NCBI RefSeq assembly: GCF_009828095.1
Contig: NZ_WTYP01000002.1
Location: forward strand, 563,001 to 627,000
DNA from: Pontixanthobacter luteolus
Lineage (GTDB): Bacteria; Pseudomonadota; Alphaproteobacteria; Sphingomonadales; Sphingomonadaceae
Reading direction: 5' to 3'
Length of the DNA: 64,000 nt
The notes under the pieces are model-generated. The model was not told where the DNA came from. It worked only from the letters and a program-made list of their open reading frames with translations, and ran no database searches. Of this stretch, positions 27,124 to 35,210 are shown piece after piece. The position numbers and the translations under genes were made by a program. Numbering within the stretch: position 1 is the stretch's first letter; each line of letters starts with the position of its first letter.

Positions 27124-28046
27124 GCAAGCAGGCTCCGCGCCTTGTCGCAGTCACGCTCCATCTGTTTCATCAAACCGTCCAGCGAATCGAATTTCGCCTC
27201 TGGGCGGAGGAAATGATGGAAAGCGACTTCGATTTCCTGACCATAAAGATCGCCGGAGAAATCGAAGAAATAAGGCTCCAGCAATTCTTTCGGCGGTTCG
27301 AACTGGGGCCGGATGCCGATATTTGCAGCACCTTTCAGCTCCTCGCCAGTGGCAAGGATCCGGCCGGTCACGGCGTAGATTCCGAATTTGGGGCGCAGGT
27401 AGTTTTCGATTGAAAGATTGGCGGTGGGATACCCGATTTCCCGGCCTCTCTTGTCGCCGTGCTCCACGATCCCGCGAATGGCAAATGGCCGGGTCAGCAG
27501 CCGTGCGGCTTCCTGCGGATCACCGCGGCGCAGCGAATCGCGAATCCGGCTGGACGAGATGACCTCGTCATTGTCGCCAACCGGCCCGACAGTGCGCGCG
27601 CGAATACCATGCGCGGCTCCGACATCGGCCAGCACCTGGACATTGCCGCCGCGCGCCTTGCCGAAGGTGAAGTCTTCGCCCGTAACCACGCCGGCGGCAC
27701 CCATCCGGTCCGCGAGAATGTCTTCGATGTAATCTTCCGCGCTGGTTCCGGCGAGCTCGGCATCGAAGTGGAATACCAGCATCGCTGTTGCCCCAGCGGC
27801 GAGATACAATTCCTGCCGCTGTTCCAGCGTCGTCAGACGAAACGGTTCTACATCGGGCTTGAAGAAGCGGACCGGATGCGGATCGAATGTCGCGACAATT
27901 GACGGGCGGCCTTCTTCGCGCGCCCACCGGATTGCTTCGCCGGCAACTGCCTGGTGGCCTTTGTGAAAGCCGTCGAAATTACCCAGTGCAACGATCGCAC
28001 CGCGCAGCGAATCGGGCACCGGTTCGCGGTGATCGAGCCACCTCAT
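27120..28046 (-). CDS. ribF: bifunctional riboflavin kinase / FAD synthetase
   Basis: Makes FMN from riboflavin and then FAD. 308 aa. The N-terminal adenylyltransferase domain has VALGNFDGFHKGHQAV and later TFDPHPVRFF and TGEDFTFGKARGG. The C-terminal kinase domain (about 185-308) has KRGREIGYPTANL and the FGIYAVTGRI/GAANIGIRPQF blocks. The ATG overlaps the dipeptidase stop? No: the ribF start at 28046 overlaps the end of the upstream dipeptidase gene by 4 bases. In many bacteria ribF sits next to ileS/lspA, as here with one gene between. Confidence 0.94.
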   Translation of the reverse strand: MRWLDHREPVPDSLRGAIVALGNFDGFHKGHQAVAGEAIRWAREEGRPSIVATFDPHPVRFFKPDVEPFRLTTLEQRQELYLAAGATAMLVFHFDAELAGTSAEDYIEDILADRMGAAGVVTGEDFTFGKARGGNVQVLADVGAAHGIRARTVGPVGDNDEVISSSRIRDSLRRGDPQEAARLLTRPFAIRGIVEHGDKRGREIGYPTANLSIENYLRPKFGIYAVTGRILATGEELKGAANIGIRPQFEPPKELLEPYFFDFSGDLYGQEIEVAFHHFLRPEAKFDSLDGLMKQMERDCDKARSLLA

Positions 28047-29224
28047 TGCGGGCTGCCCGGTTCCAGCCCTGCGGAAATGACCCGCAGCGCATTGCCGCCC
28101 ATTACCGCGCGGATCTCGTCTTCGGTGAATCCCGCATCCATCAATGCCTGCGTCACATGCACCAGGCCAGCGGTGTCGAACCGTACGGTCACCGCCCCGT
28201 CATAATCGCTGCCCAGCGCGACATGTTCGATGCCGACCAGATCGCGAACATGCTTCATCGCCCGGGCAATCGCCTGCGGTGATGTGTCGCAAACCGCGCC
28301 TTCCCAATAACCGATGCCGATGATCCCGCCAGTTGCCGCAACGCCGCGTATTTCATCGTCGGTCAGATTGCGGTTCACCTTGCAAGTTGCCTGCACTCCG
28401 CCGTGGCTGGAGACGACCGGGCGCCGCGCGAATTGCAGCAATTCGGCGACTCCGTCATGGCTAAGATGGGCGATGTCGACGATCATGCCGCGCGCCTCCA
28501 TGCGCCGGATGACATCGCGGCCCATCACGGTCAGCCCGCCCTTTTGTTCGCCATGCATCGATCCGGCGAGGTCGTTGTCGAAGAAATGCGTCAGGCCGGC
28601 CATGCGGAATCCGGCGTCGTAAAGCCGGTCGAGATTGCCGGGATCGCCTTCAAGATTGTGTAGCCCCTCGATGCTCAGCATCGCACCGACTGGCCTGGCA
28701 TCGCCAATGCCGCGGGTCGTCAGCAGATTTTCAAGCTCGGCCGGTGCGGAAATCCTGGTCAGAGCGCCATCCGATTCCGGCACTGCGGCGCCGAGTTTTG
28801 CCGCGTGATACAGCGACCGTTCCAGCAGCGATCCCCAAGTGCGAACCGGCTGCAATTGCCCGATCACCAGCGCAGTGATGTTATCGCCGTCAGCGCTGTT
28901 TGAATCGTAATTCTGGTCGGTCGGGGTCTTTGTCACGCTGGAGAATATTTGCAGCGCTACATTCCCGTCCTGAAGGCGGGGCAGGTCCATCTGGCCGCGC
29001 ACGCGGTCAGACAGGACATCGCGCTGCCACATCAGCGTGTCGGAATGCAGGTCGATGATGGTCAGGGTGCCGTGCAGCGCCTGCGCGTCGGCGCGAATTT
29101 CCGGCAATGGCTTGCCATCGATCCGGTTCATATCGCGTTCGACATAGCCCGGCACGAAGATGAAAAATGCCGCGGCGCAGATGCCGACGAGCACCAGCAG
29201 TCCGATGATGACCTTGCGGATCAT
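28043..29224 (-). CDS. membrane dipeptidase (peptidase M19 family)
   Basis: Zinc dipeptidase of the renal-dipeptidase family, 393 aa. It is anchored by one N-terminal helix (VIIGLLVLVGICAAAFFIFV) and faces the periplasm. Zinc ligands are visible in DLHSDTL, the bridging Glu in LSIEGLHNL, the two His in DIAHLSHDGV and SSHGGVQATC, and the Asp in ALGSDYDGAV. ATG 29224, which overlaps the folA stop (ATGA), is preferred to the GTG at 29230. It probably hydrolyses dipeptides from peptidoglycan or nutrition, including D-amino-acid-containing ones. Confidence 0.9.
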   Translation of the reverse strand: MIRKVIIGLLVLVGICAAAFFIFVPGYVERDMNRIDGKPLPEIRADAQALHGTLTIIDLHSDTLMWQRDVLSDRVRGQMDLPRLQDGNVALQIFSSVTKTPTDQNYDSNSADGDNITALVIGQLQPVRTWGSLLERSLYHAAKLGAAVPESDGALTRISAPAELENLLTTRGIGDARPVGAMLSIEGLHNLEGDPGNLDRLYDAGFRMAGLTHFFDNDLAGSMHGEQKGGLTVMGRDVIRRMEARGMIVDIAHLSHDGVAELLQFARRPVVSSHGGVQATCKVNRNLTDDEIRGVAATGGIIGIGYWEGAVCDTSPQAIARAMKHVRDLVGIEHVALGSDYDGAVTVRFDTAGLVHVTQALMDAGFTEDEIRAVMGGNALRVISAGLEPGSPQ

Positions 29225-29727
29225 GCGCACCGCTCCAGCGTCAGGAATGAATAGGCCGGGCGATCATTCTCGGCCGCATGATCTTCGCGCGCAGTGACTT
29301 CCCATGTGGCCCCCAGCGGCGGCATGAATGTGTCGCCGCTGAACTCCGCGTGCAACTGCGTCAGTTCCACGCGGTCGGCACGGGGCAGGAACACGTCGTA
29401 GATCGCAGCGCCGCCGATCACCGAAACGGTGCCTTCGCCAGCCATCGAGAGCGCTTCTTCGACAGAGTGGGCGATTTCGGCGCCTTCACTGTCCCACCGC
29501 TCGCGGCGCGTCAGCACGATGTGGCGGCGCCCGGGAAGGAGGCCGGGCAGGCTCTCGAATGTCTTGCGGCCCATGATCATCGGCGTGCCCATGGTCAGCG
29601 CCTTGAACCTTTTGAGGTCGGCGGGCAGGTGCCAGGGGAGTTGCCCGTCCTTGCCGATCGCGCCATTTTCGGCCCGCGCATAGATCAGCACGACGGTCTG
29701 GTCCGGGTTCTCTTTGGCCTGCGCCAT
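29221..29727 (-). CDS. folA: dihydrofolate reductase
   Basis: NADPH-dependent reduction of dihydrofolate to tetrahydrofolate. 168 aa. Conserved elements are ARAENGAIGKDGQLPWHLP (substrate site), DLKRFKALTMGTPMIMGRKT (NADPH site), VLTRR and SVIGGAAIYDVFLPRAD. The catalytic acidic residue is in the LPWHLPADLKRF segment. The ATG overlaps the purK stop by one base (TGATG). No thyA is nearby. Confidence 0.94.
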   Translation of the reverse strand: MAQAKENPDQTVVLIYARAENGAIGKDGQLPWHLPADLKRFKALTMGTPMIMGRKTFESLPGLLPGRRHIVLTRRERWDSEGAEIAHSVEEALSMAGEGTVSVIGGAAIYDVFLPRADRVELTQLHAEFSGDTFMPPLGATWEVTAREDHAAENDRPAYSFLTLERCA

Positions 29728-30782
29728 CAAGTGCGCTCTATTCGCGTAAGATGGCCCATCTTGCGCCCTTCGCGCGCTTTTGCCTTGCCGTACAGATGCA
29801 CATGGGTGTCAGCTTCGGACAGCCGGTCAAGCGCGGTCTTCGCATCCTTGCCGATCAGGTTTTCCATAACGACGCCGGGGGCAATCGTTGCGGTTTCGCC
29901 CAGCGGAAGGCCGCACACTGCGCGGATATGGTTTTCGAACTGGCTGGTTACTGCGCCTTCGATCGACCAATGGCCCGAATTGTGGACCCGCGGGGCCATT
30001 TCGTTGAAAACCGGGCCTGCATTGGTGGCGAAAAATTCGCAGGTCAGGACACCTACATAGCCAAGCGCGCCTGCGATATTGGACGCGAGCGTTCGCGCGC
30101 TTTCCACCTGTTCACGAACCCGGGCGCTGGCGGGCAGGGTGGAGGTAGCGAGAATCCCGTCCTTATGGACATTCTCGGCGCTGTCCCAGAACCGGATTTC
30201 TCCGTCTTGGCCGCGAACAAGGATGACGGAAAACTCGGCGAAGAATTCCACGAAACCTTCATAGATCGTCGCGGTATCAGGCAGGCGGATACCCTCTGCA
30301 TCGCGCGCCGAATCGATGCGCCACTGACCTTTCCCGTCATACCCGTCGCGGCGGGTCTTCAGGATGCCGGGTGCGCCGATACGGTCGACGGCGGACATGA
30401 GGTCGGCGTGCGAATCGATGACCGAATACGCCGCGGGCTGCCCGCCCAGATCCTGTACGAAGCGTTTTTCGTTGAGCCGGTCCTGCGCTGTTTCAAGAGC
30501 CCGCAGGTTCGGGAACAGCTGCCCGTCGATTGCCCTCAGAGGCTCGACCGGGACATTCTCGAATTCCCACGTGATCACGTCGCATTGCTGGGCAAAAGCG
30601 GCCAGCGCCGGGCCATCGGCCCATTTGTTGGCAAAATAATCGTTGGAAACCTGACCCGCGACACCGTCCTTTTCCGGAGAGAAGGTGATGCAGCGATAGC
30701 CTAGCTGCGCGGCGGACATTGCCATCATGCGGCCAAGCTGGCCGCCGCCCAGGATCCCGATCGTTCCCCCTGCCGGTACCAT
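29727..30782 (-). CDS. purK: N5-carboxyaminoimidazole ribonucleotide synthase
   Basis: ATP-grasp enzyme of purine synthesis that carboxylates AIR to N5-CAIR. 351 aa. Motifs: N-terminal IGILGGGQLGRMMAMSAAQL, the ATP-grasp GYDGKGQWRI, VILVRGQDGEIRFW and EMAPRVHNSGHWSIEGA. The start overlaps the purE stop by one base (TAATG), which fits the sequential reactions of the two enzymes. Confidence 0.95.
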   Translation of the reverse strand: MVPAGGTIGILGGGQLGRMMAMSAAQLGYRCITFSPEKDGVAGQVSNDYFANKWADGPALAAFAQQCDVITWEFENVPVEPLRAIDGQLFPNLRALETAQDRLNEKRFVQDLGGQPAAYSVIDSHADLMSAVDRIGAPGILKTRRDGYDGKGQWRIDSARDAEGIRLPDTATIYEGFVEFFAEFSVILVRGQDGEIRFWDSAENVHKDGILATSTLPASARVREQVESARTLASNIAGALGYVGVLTCEFFATNAGPVFNEMAPRVHNSGHWSIEGAVTSQFENHIRAVCGLPLGETATIAPGVVMENLIGKDAKTALDRLSEADTHVHLYGKAKAREGRKMGHLTRIERT

Positions 30783-31288
30783 TATCGGTCCGGCCGATCT
30801 GCGACCGCATTGCTGCGCGCATCGCGCCAGGCGATAAGCCGGCTGGTCAGCGCCGGATCGCTGGTGGCGAGTATCGATGCGGCGAGCAGTCCGGCATTGG
30901 TCGCGCCCGCTTCGCCAATTGCCAGAGTGCCGGTCGGCACGCCCGCTGGCATCTGCACGATCGACAGCAGGCTATCCATGCCGGACAGCGCTTTCGACTG
31001 GACTGGCACGCCCAGCACGGGAAGATGGGTCATCGCCGCGATCATGCCCGGCAAATGCGCCGCACCGCCGGCACCAGCGATAATAACGCGGATCCCTTCG
31101 GCCGATGCGCCTTTCGCAAACTCCACCATCCGGTCGGGAGTGCGGTGGGCGGAAACGATACGGACGTCGCTTTCCACCCCCAGTTCGCCCAGAACTTTCG
31201 CTGCACATTCCATCGTCGGCCAGTCTGACTGACTGCCCATGACGATAGCAACCTTGGCCGCCCCGTTTGCTGTTTCCCCCGTGCTCAT
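30782..31288 (-). CDS. purE: N5-carboxyaminoimidazole ribonucleotide mutase
   Basis: Converts N5-CAIR to CAIR in purine synthesis. 168 aa. The class I PurE signature is clear: [43 protein letters not shown] and [23 protein letters not shown] 31288 overlaps the gpmA stop by one base; a GTG one codon upstream is an alternative. Confidence 0.95.
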   Translation of the reverse strand: MSTGETANGAAKVAIVMGSQSDWPTMECAAKVLGELGVESDVRIVSAHRTPDRMVEFAKGASAEGIRVIIAGAGGAAHLPGMIAAMTHLPVLGVPVQSKALSGMDSLLSIVQMPAGVPTGTLAIGEAGATNAGLLAASILATSDPALTSRLIAWRDARSNAVADRPDR

Positions 31289-31974
31289 CACATATCCTTC
31301 AGATAGCGCCGCTCACCTGGCTTCATGTCGGCGTCGAATTCGTAAATGATCGGCTGCCCGGTGGGGATTTCCAGCCCGGTGATTTCGTCATCGGAAATGT
31401 TCGACAGATGCTTGACCAAAGCCCGCAGCGAATTTCCGTGCGCCGAAATGATGACTGTCTCACCGCTGGTCAGCACCGGCAGGATCGCACTTTCCCAATA
31501 GGGCAGAACGCGTTCGATCGTTAGTTTCAGGCTTTCGGTGTTGGGAATGTCGATCCCTGCATAGCGCGGGTCCTGCGTCAGATCGTATTCGCTGCCCGGC
31601 TCCATCGGCGGGGGCGGCACGTCGAAGCTGCGGCGCCAGATGTGGACCTGTTCATCGCCGTGCTTGTCACGAGTTTCCTGCTTGTTGAGGCCGGTTAGTC
31701 CGCCATAGTGCCGTTCGTTCAGGCGCCAGTCCTTGGTGGTGGGGATCCACAGGCGATCTGCCGCCTCCAGCGCCAAGTTCAGCGTCTTGATCGCCCGGGT
31801 CTGCACCGATGTGAAGGAAACGGTCGGGAAAACGCCCTTGTCGGCAAGGAGCTTTCCTGCGGCTATCGCCTCTTCCACGCCCTTTTCCGTCAGGTCGACA
31901 TCCCACCATCCGGTGAAACGGTTCTCGAGGTTCCATTGGCTCTGGCCATGGCGAACTAGGATCAGGGTAGGCAA
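31288..31974 (-). CDS. gpmA: 2,3-bisphosphoglycerate-dependent phosphoglycerate mutase
   Basis: Glycolytic/gluconeogenic mutase interconverting 3- and 2-phosphoglycerate. 228 aa. The phosphohistidine motif is [10 protein letters not shown], followed by [16 protein letters not shown], the [12 protein letters not shown] segment and the second catalytic His in [11 protein letters not shown]. It leads a tightly packed minus-strand gene run. Confidence 0.95.
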   Translation of the reverse strand: MPTLILVRHGQSQWNLENRFTGWWDVDLTEKGVEEAIAAGKLLADKGVFPTVSFTSVQTRAIKTLNLALEAADRLWIPTTKDWRLNERHYGGLTGLNKQETRDKHGDEQVHIWRRSFDVPPPPMEPGSEYDLTQDPRYAGIDIPNTESLKLTIERVLPYWESAILPVLTSGETVIISAHGNSLRALVKHLSNISDDEITGLEIPTGQPIIYEFDADMKPGERRYLKDM

Positions 31975-32011
31975 GGGATGGCGCTCCTAAGCGTTTCGGG
32001 AGCAGTTGCGG

Positions 32012-32167
32012 TTAGCTTTCAGCGTCCGTTTTGGGAAGCATTTCTTGGTCTGATTCGCCCATTTGCCGCGCTTGCGACTTTCTGCGGCGCAAATTTTCGC
32101 GCAATTTTGCAGCGAGCCGTTCCTCGCGGGACAGATTCTCGGTCGATTTGGCGGTTTGGTCAGACAT
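32012..32167 (-). CDS. 51-aa charged protein of unknown function
   Basis: A short gene in a different frame from the longer overlapping ORF. The predicted protein starts MSDQTAKSTENLSREERLAA and continues with an Arg/Lys-rich stretch (LRENLRRRKSQARQ) and an acidic tail. It is probably one long amphipathic helix with a disordered end. The start is supported by AAGGGA at 32175-32180, 7 bases before the ATG. It lies 37 bases upstream of gpmA on the same strand. I recall similar short proteins in other Sphingomonadales, but the function is unknown. Confidence 0.6.
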   Translation of the reverse strand: MSDQTAKSTENLSREERLAAKLRENLRRRKSQARQMGESDQEMLPKTDAES

Positions 32168-32174
32168 TTGGACA

Positions 32175-32180
32175 TCCCTT
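32175..32180 (-). promoter_or_regulatory. ribosome site deciding the 51-aa gene start
   Basis: AAGGGA on the minus strand, 7 bases before the ATG at 32167. The overlapping frame at 31987-32175 has no such site. Confidence 0.5.
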
Positions 32181-32271
32181 GCCAATATTGCTGCGGGTGC
32201 TCAAGCTTTTCGCTATCAAGCGGGTTGACTTTAGGAGGCTGCGCGACAATAGGGCGCGCCTTGATTGGAGC

Positions 32272-32346
32272 GCTGCTGTAGCTCAGTGGTAGAGCGCGTC
32301 ATTGGTAATGACGAGGTCGAGAGTTCAATTCTCTCTAGCAGCACCA
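32272..32346 (+). tRNA. tRNA-Thr(GGT)
   Basis: 75 bases with all parts visible: acceptor GCTGCTG paired with TAGCAGC, D stem GCTC/GAGC, anticodon stem CGTCA/TGACG around loop TTGGTAA (anticodon GGT), T stem GAGAG/CTCTC around TTCAATT, discriminator A and encoded CCA. The last 29 bases (32318-32346) recur almost exactly at 38590-38618, marking this tRNA as the insertion target of the island to its right. Confidence 0.95.
32318..32346 (+). repeat. left attachment-site repeat (tRNA-Thr 3' end)
   Basis: The T arm, acceptor 3' strand and CCA end of the tRNA. It starts with CGAGAGTTCAATTCTCTCT and matches the copy at 38590-38618 at 27 of 29 positions, in direct orientation. This is the usual footprint of tyrosine-recombinase integration. 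Confidence 0.8.
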
Positions 32347-32731
32347 TCACTTCCGCTTAGTGTTAGAACGGTTTCCTACGGGGAGTGCGTAAAGCTTAGT
32401 GCCTGTGTGGGTATCGGGTGGGTGATGCTTGTGACGCAACCAGGTCCTGTCCCTGCGACAATTCCGCATCAGCGCATACTCGGATAGGGGGAACCTCTAA
32501 CGGGTCTCTAGCAGATTGTCCGCTTTGCTGAGGACGTTTGCGCCAGCCGAATTTCCGCTAACGGCCCGATTGCGGACCTGTGTATCGGACGTCCTCGGCC
32601 TTCGCATGACAGCCTGTTGGCTCCCGCATTCCCGCCCGCGACATTTCTGACCAAGACCACAGGCCCACGCTTGCACAAGAGTGGAGTCTATGTTCTCGTC
32701 GGATATGATCTTTGAAAAATAGGGGCACTTC
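32347..32731. other. gene-free left edge of the island
   Basis: 385 bases between the tRNA and the TPR gene. I see no convincing coding frame, RNA gene or strong terminator. Short open frames here are chance. It is where an integrase gene would be expected, and none is found. Confidence 0.6.
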
Positions 32732-34258
32732 ATGAGAAATTTCGCAGTGGGTGTGATCGCTCCAGGTCTTATGCTTTTGCCATTGCCTCTCCTTGCCCAA
32801 GAGGACGATGGTGTGGGCACGGCGGAAATGGTCATGACGACGACAGCCGAGCCTACTGCCGAAGCTCATTTCCTCGAAGGCCTCGCGCTGCTGCATAATT
32901 TTGAATATGCCCGGGCGGCTTCCGCTTTCAAAGCGGCTCAAATGGCCGACCCTCAATTCGTGATGGCCTATTGGGGCGAGGCTATGACGCATAATCATCC
33001 GCTGTGGGAACAACAGGATCGTGATGCAGCGCTTGCGGCGTTGTCAAAGTTGGGGTCCACGCCCGAGCAGCGAGCGAAAAGTGCTCGCTCGGCAAAGGAA
33101 CGACAATGGCTTGCTGCCGTTGAAGCGCTGTATGGAGAAGGATCCAAGCAAGAACGTGACCTCGCCTATCTGGAAAAGATGCGGGACATGTACGCGAACG
33201 AAAAGAAAGATATCGATGCGCGGGCGTTTTACGCGTTGGCAATCCTGGGATCATCGCATGGCGGTCGGCAAATACCACTTTACATGAAGGCCGCTGGGAT
33301 ACTGGAGGAAGGGTTCATGACCCATCCGTCTCACCCAGGAATTCTTCACTATCTAATCCATTCCTACGATGACCCGGTGCATGCGCCGCTTGGGGAGCGT
33401 GCAGCCGCCCGCTACGCCGCAATCGCACCCGACGCTGGTCATGCACAACACATGGTCAGTCATATCTTTCACGCCTTGGGAAATTGGGAAGCATCCGAGA
33501 CGGCCAACATCAACGCCGACGCAGTGGTGGATCGACAGCGAATTGCTATGGGCAGGGAGCCAACCGATTGCGGTCATTACAACGAGTGGCTCGCCTATTC
33601 TCTTGCGCAGCAAGGCAAGGATGCAAGTCCGATTGTCGAGGGCTGTCGCGCGGAAGCTGTCGCCGAATTTGGCAGGGCAGACGAATTCGGCCGAACTGGA
33701 GGATGGAGATCAGCGAGCAGCAGCTACGCTAACATTGCGCTGCATTGGGGCATCGCCAGCGGAGAGTGGCCTACCCCTGTTTCCTGGCCTCACGATAACT
33801 TTCTTAAGGCGCAATTCAACATGGCATATGCGGAGTTGCTAAAGTCACGCGGAGATTCCGACGCGGTCGTGGCAGCGCAATCCGAAATGGAAAGGCTATA
33901 CGCTTCTCTTATGGATGCTCTCCCAAGCGAGATGCCTGATGAGAAAACCCTTCCGGCCTGGGCTGAACGTACCATCGCGCAAGGGCAAGCCATCATGACG
34001 CTGGAAGGCGGCGACATCGAACAGGGTCTTGCCCTGCTCAGGGCTGCCGCCGAGGCGGAAGCCGAATTGCCCGTTGTCTTCGGGCCGCCTGCAATCGAGA
34101 AGCCAAGTTGGGAATTGCTTGGCGAGGAACTCCTCGCGCTCGGTCGTTACAAAGAGGCTGCCCAGGCATTCGAGGAGGCGCTGGCATTTTCGCCTGGTCG
34201 CCTCTTGGCAAGACAAGGTCTGGAAACAGCCCGCAGGGCCGCTGCCCCCGGCTCGTAG
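32732..34258 (+). CDS. exported TPR protein with histidine-rich motifs
   Basis: A 508-aa secreted protein. Residues 1-22 are a signal peptide ending LLAQ. Tetratricopeptide-like helices occupy most of the chain: ARAASAFKAAQMADPQFVMA near residue 60 and YKEAAQAFEEALAFSPGRLL near the end are canonical. Two central motifs carry clustered histidines, HPGILHYLIHSYDDPVHAPL and HAQHMVSHIFHALGNW. They resemble motifs I recall from a widespread family of uncharacterised TPR proteins, where the His residues are conserved. Metal binding or catalysis is possible but unproven. It is the first gene inside the tRNA-Thr island. Confidence 0.75.
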   Translation: MRNFAVGVIAPGLMLLPLPLLAQEDDGVGTAEMVMTTTAEPTAEAHFLEGLALLHNFEYARAASAFKAAQMADPQFVMAYWGEAMTHNHPLWEQQDRDAALAALSKLGSTPEQRAKSARSAKERQWLAAVEALYGEGSKQERDLAYLEKMRDMYANEKKDIDARAFYALAILGSSHGGRQIPLYMKAAGILEEGFMTHPSHPGILHYLIHSYDDPVHAPLGERAAARYAAIAPDAGHAQHMVSHIFHALGNWEASETANINADAVVDRQRIAMGREPTDCGHYNEWLAYSLAQQGKDASPIVEGCRAEAVAEFGRADEFGRTGGWRSASSSYANIALHWGIASGEWPTPVSWPHDNFLKAQFNMAYAELLKSRGDSDAVVAAQSEMERLYASLMDALPSEMPDEKTLPAWAERTIAQGQAIMTLEGGDIEQGLALLRAAAEAEAELPVVFGPPAIEKPSWELLGEELLALGRYKEAAQAFEEALAFSPGRLLARQGLETARRAAAPGS

Positions 34259-34440
34259 GTCCGGATAAATTATCAGGGTCGCATCAAGCAATTCTCGGCT
34301 CAGGGGCTGTCATCCGTGAAGCGGCCCAATGGCGGTTGGAAATCGAGCCTGTCAGGACTTCCACTTTCCCCCCTTGATTTGCGGACATGGGCGAACTCTG
34401 TTCTAAAGGGCGGGCAGGCGGTCGCATCTCGGCTTGCAAA

Positions 34441-34446
34441 AGGAGG
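34441..34446 (+). promoter_or_regulatory. ribosome site fixing a TTG start
   Basis: AGGAGG, 5 bases before TTG 34452. The frame opens earlier (34434), but only this start has a ribosome site and it leaves an intact signal peptide. Confidence 0.6.
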
Positions 34447-34451
34447 TTTCC

Positions 34452-35024
34452 TTGTCGGCACTTGCATTCATCGCCGCGCTTGCGTCTTCGGCTCCGTTCG
34501 CGAGCGCCACTCTCCCGCTGCCACCCGAGCTTCGCGAAAGTGCCTCGATCGTCTCGCTCGACAGCGAAGGCAATGTCACCGCTCTGCGAAGCGGAGATGG
34601 CAAGATGGTCTGTATCGCTGACCGGCCAGACGACGTAACTTTCGATGTCCGCTGCTACCATCGCGACTTCATCCCCTATTTGTATCGCGTTAGGCGGCTT
34701 TCCGCTGAAGGCATTTCCCGGGCAGACATCGACGCACGCATCGAGCAGGAGATGGAAGCGGGCACGTTCCACATGACCATGAGACCGACCGCCGGTTATC
34801 GCATGCTAGGCCCAATCACGGCGCTCACGGAGGACGGTACCGCCTGGACCGACGAGATGTGGCGGTGGCAGTCAATACACATCCCCAATGCAACGGCGGA
34901 AGATCTAGGATTTGTCACAGAGGAAGATCTGGGGCTTGTCACGGGGGATGAGGCGTTGATGCCATATGTCATGGCGAGCGGCGATCTCTGGTCACATGTG
35001 ATGATCAATTCGCCTCCCGAATAG
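34452..35024 (+). CDS. exported protein of unknown function
   Basis: A 190-aa protein I do not recognise. TTG 34452 behind a perfect ribosome site gives a signal peptide (SALAFIAALASSAPFASA). The mature part has two cysteines (MVCIAD and VRCYHRDF, likely a disulfide), a helical segment (RADIDARIEQEMEAG) and a C-terminal acidic region containing a short internal duplication (EDLGFVTE/EDLGLVTG). Methionines are frequent (MTMRP, EMWRW, LMPYVMASG). It lies between the TPR protein and the SulP transporter within the island. A periplasmic role is inferred from the signal alone. Confidence 0.65.
   Translation: MSALAFIAALASSAPFASATLPLPPELRESASIVSLDSEGNVTALRSGDGKMVCIADRPDDVTFDVRCYHRDFIPYLYRVRRLSAEGISRADIDARIEQEMEAGTFHMTMRPTAGYRMLGPITALTEDGTAWTDEMWRWQSIHIPNATAEDLGFVTEEDLGLVTGDEALMPYVMASGDLWSHVMINSPPE
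34899..34946 (+). repeat. 24-base tandem duplication inside the exported protein gene
   Basis: Two adjacent 24-base units (34899-34922 and 34923-34946), both beginning GAAGATCT and sharing TTGTCAC, match at 19 of 24 positions and encode the repeated EDLGxVT peptide. It is in frame, so the protein is simply lengthened by eight residues. Confidence 0.7.
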
Positions 35025-35210
35025 TCAACGGTTCAGCGGCTAGGCCTATGTCCGCTCCCACCCTCAGTTCGAGACTAATTTGCCGAGCTCGCGACGCGCC
35101 AGGAGCGGACGGGCAGCCAATGACCCGATTACGGACAGTCTATTGCTGGACTGCGTTTGAGAGTAGCGGCCGAGTTGGTGCATGCCATATTCCGGCCAAC
35201 CATGTATTGA

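Noticed and set aside
31987-32175. 62-aa minus-strand frame upstream of gpmA
   Set aside because: Rich in Cys, Asn and Lys with no ribosome site; the overlapping 51-aa frame (32012-32167) has a good one and a protein-like sequence.
32302-32487. 61-aa open frame starting in tRNA-Thr
   Set aside because: Translation of the tRNA 3' half, a common annotation artefact.
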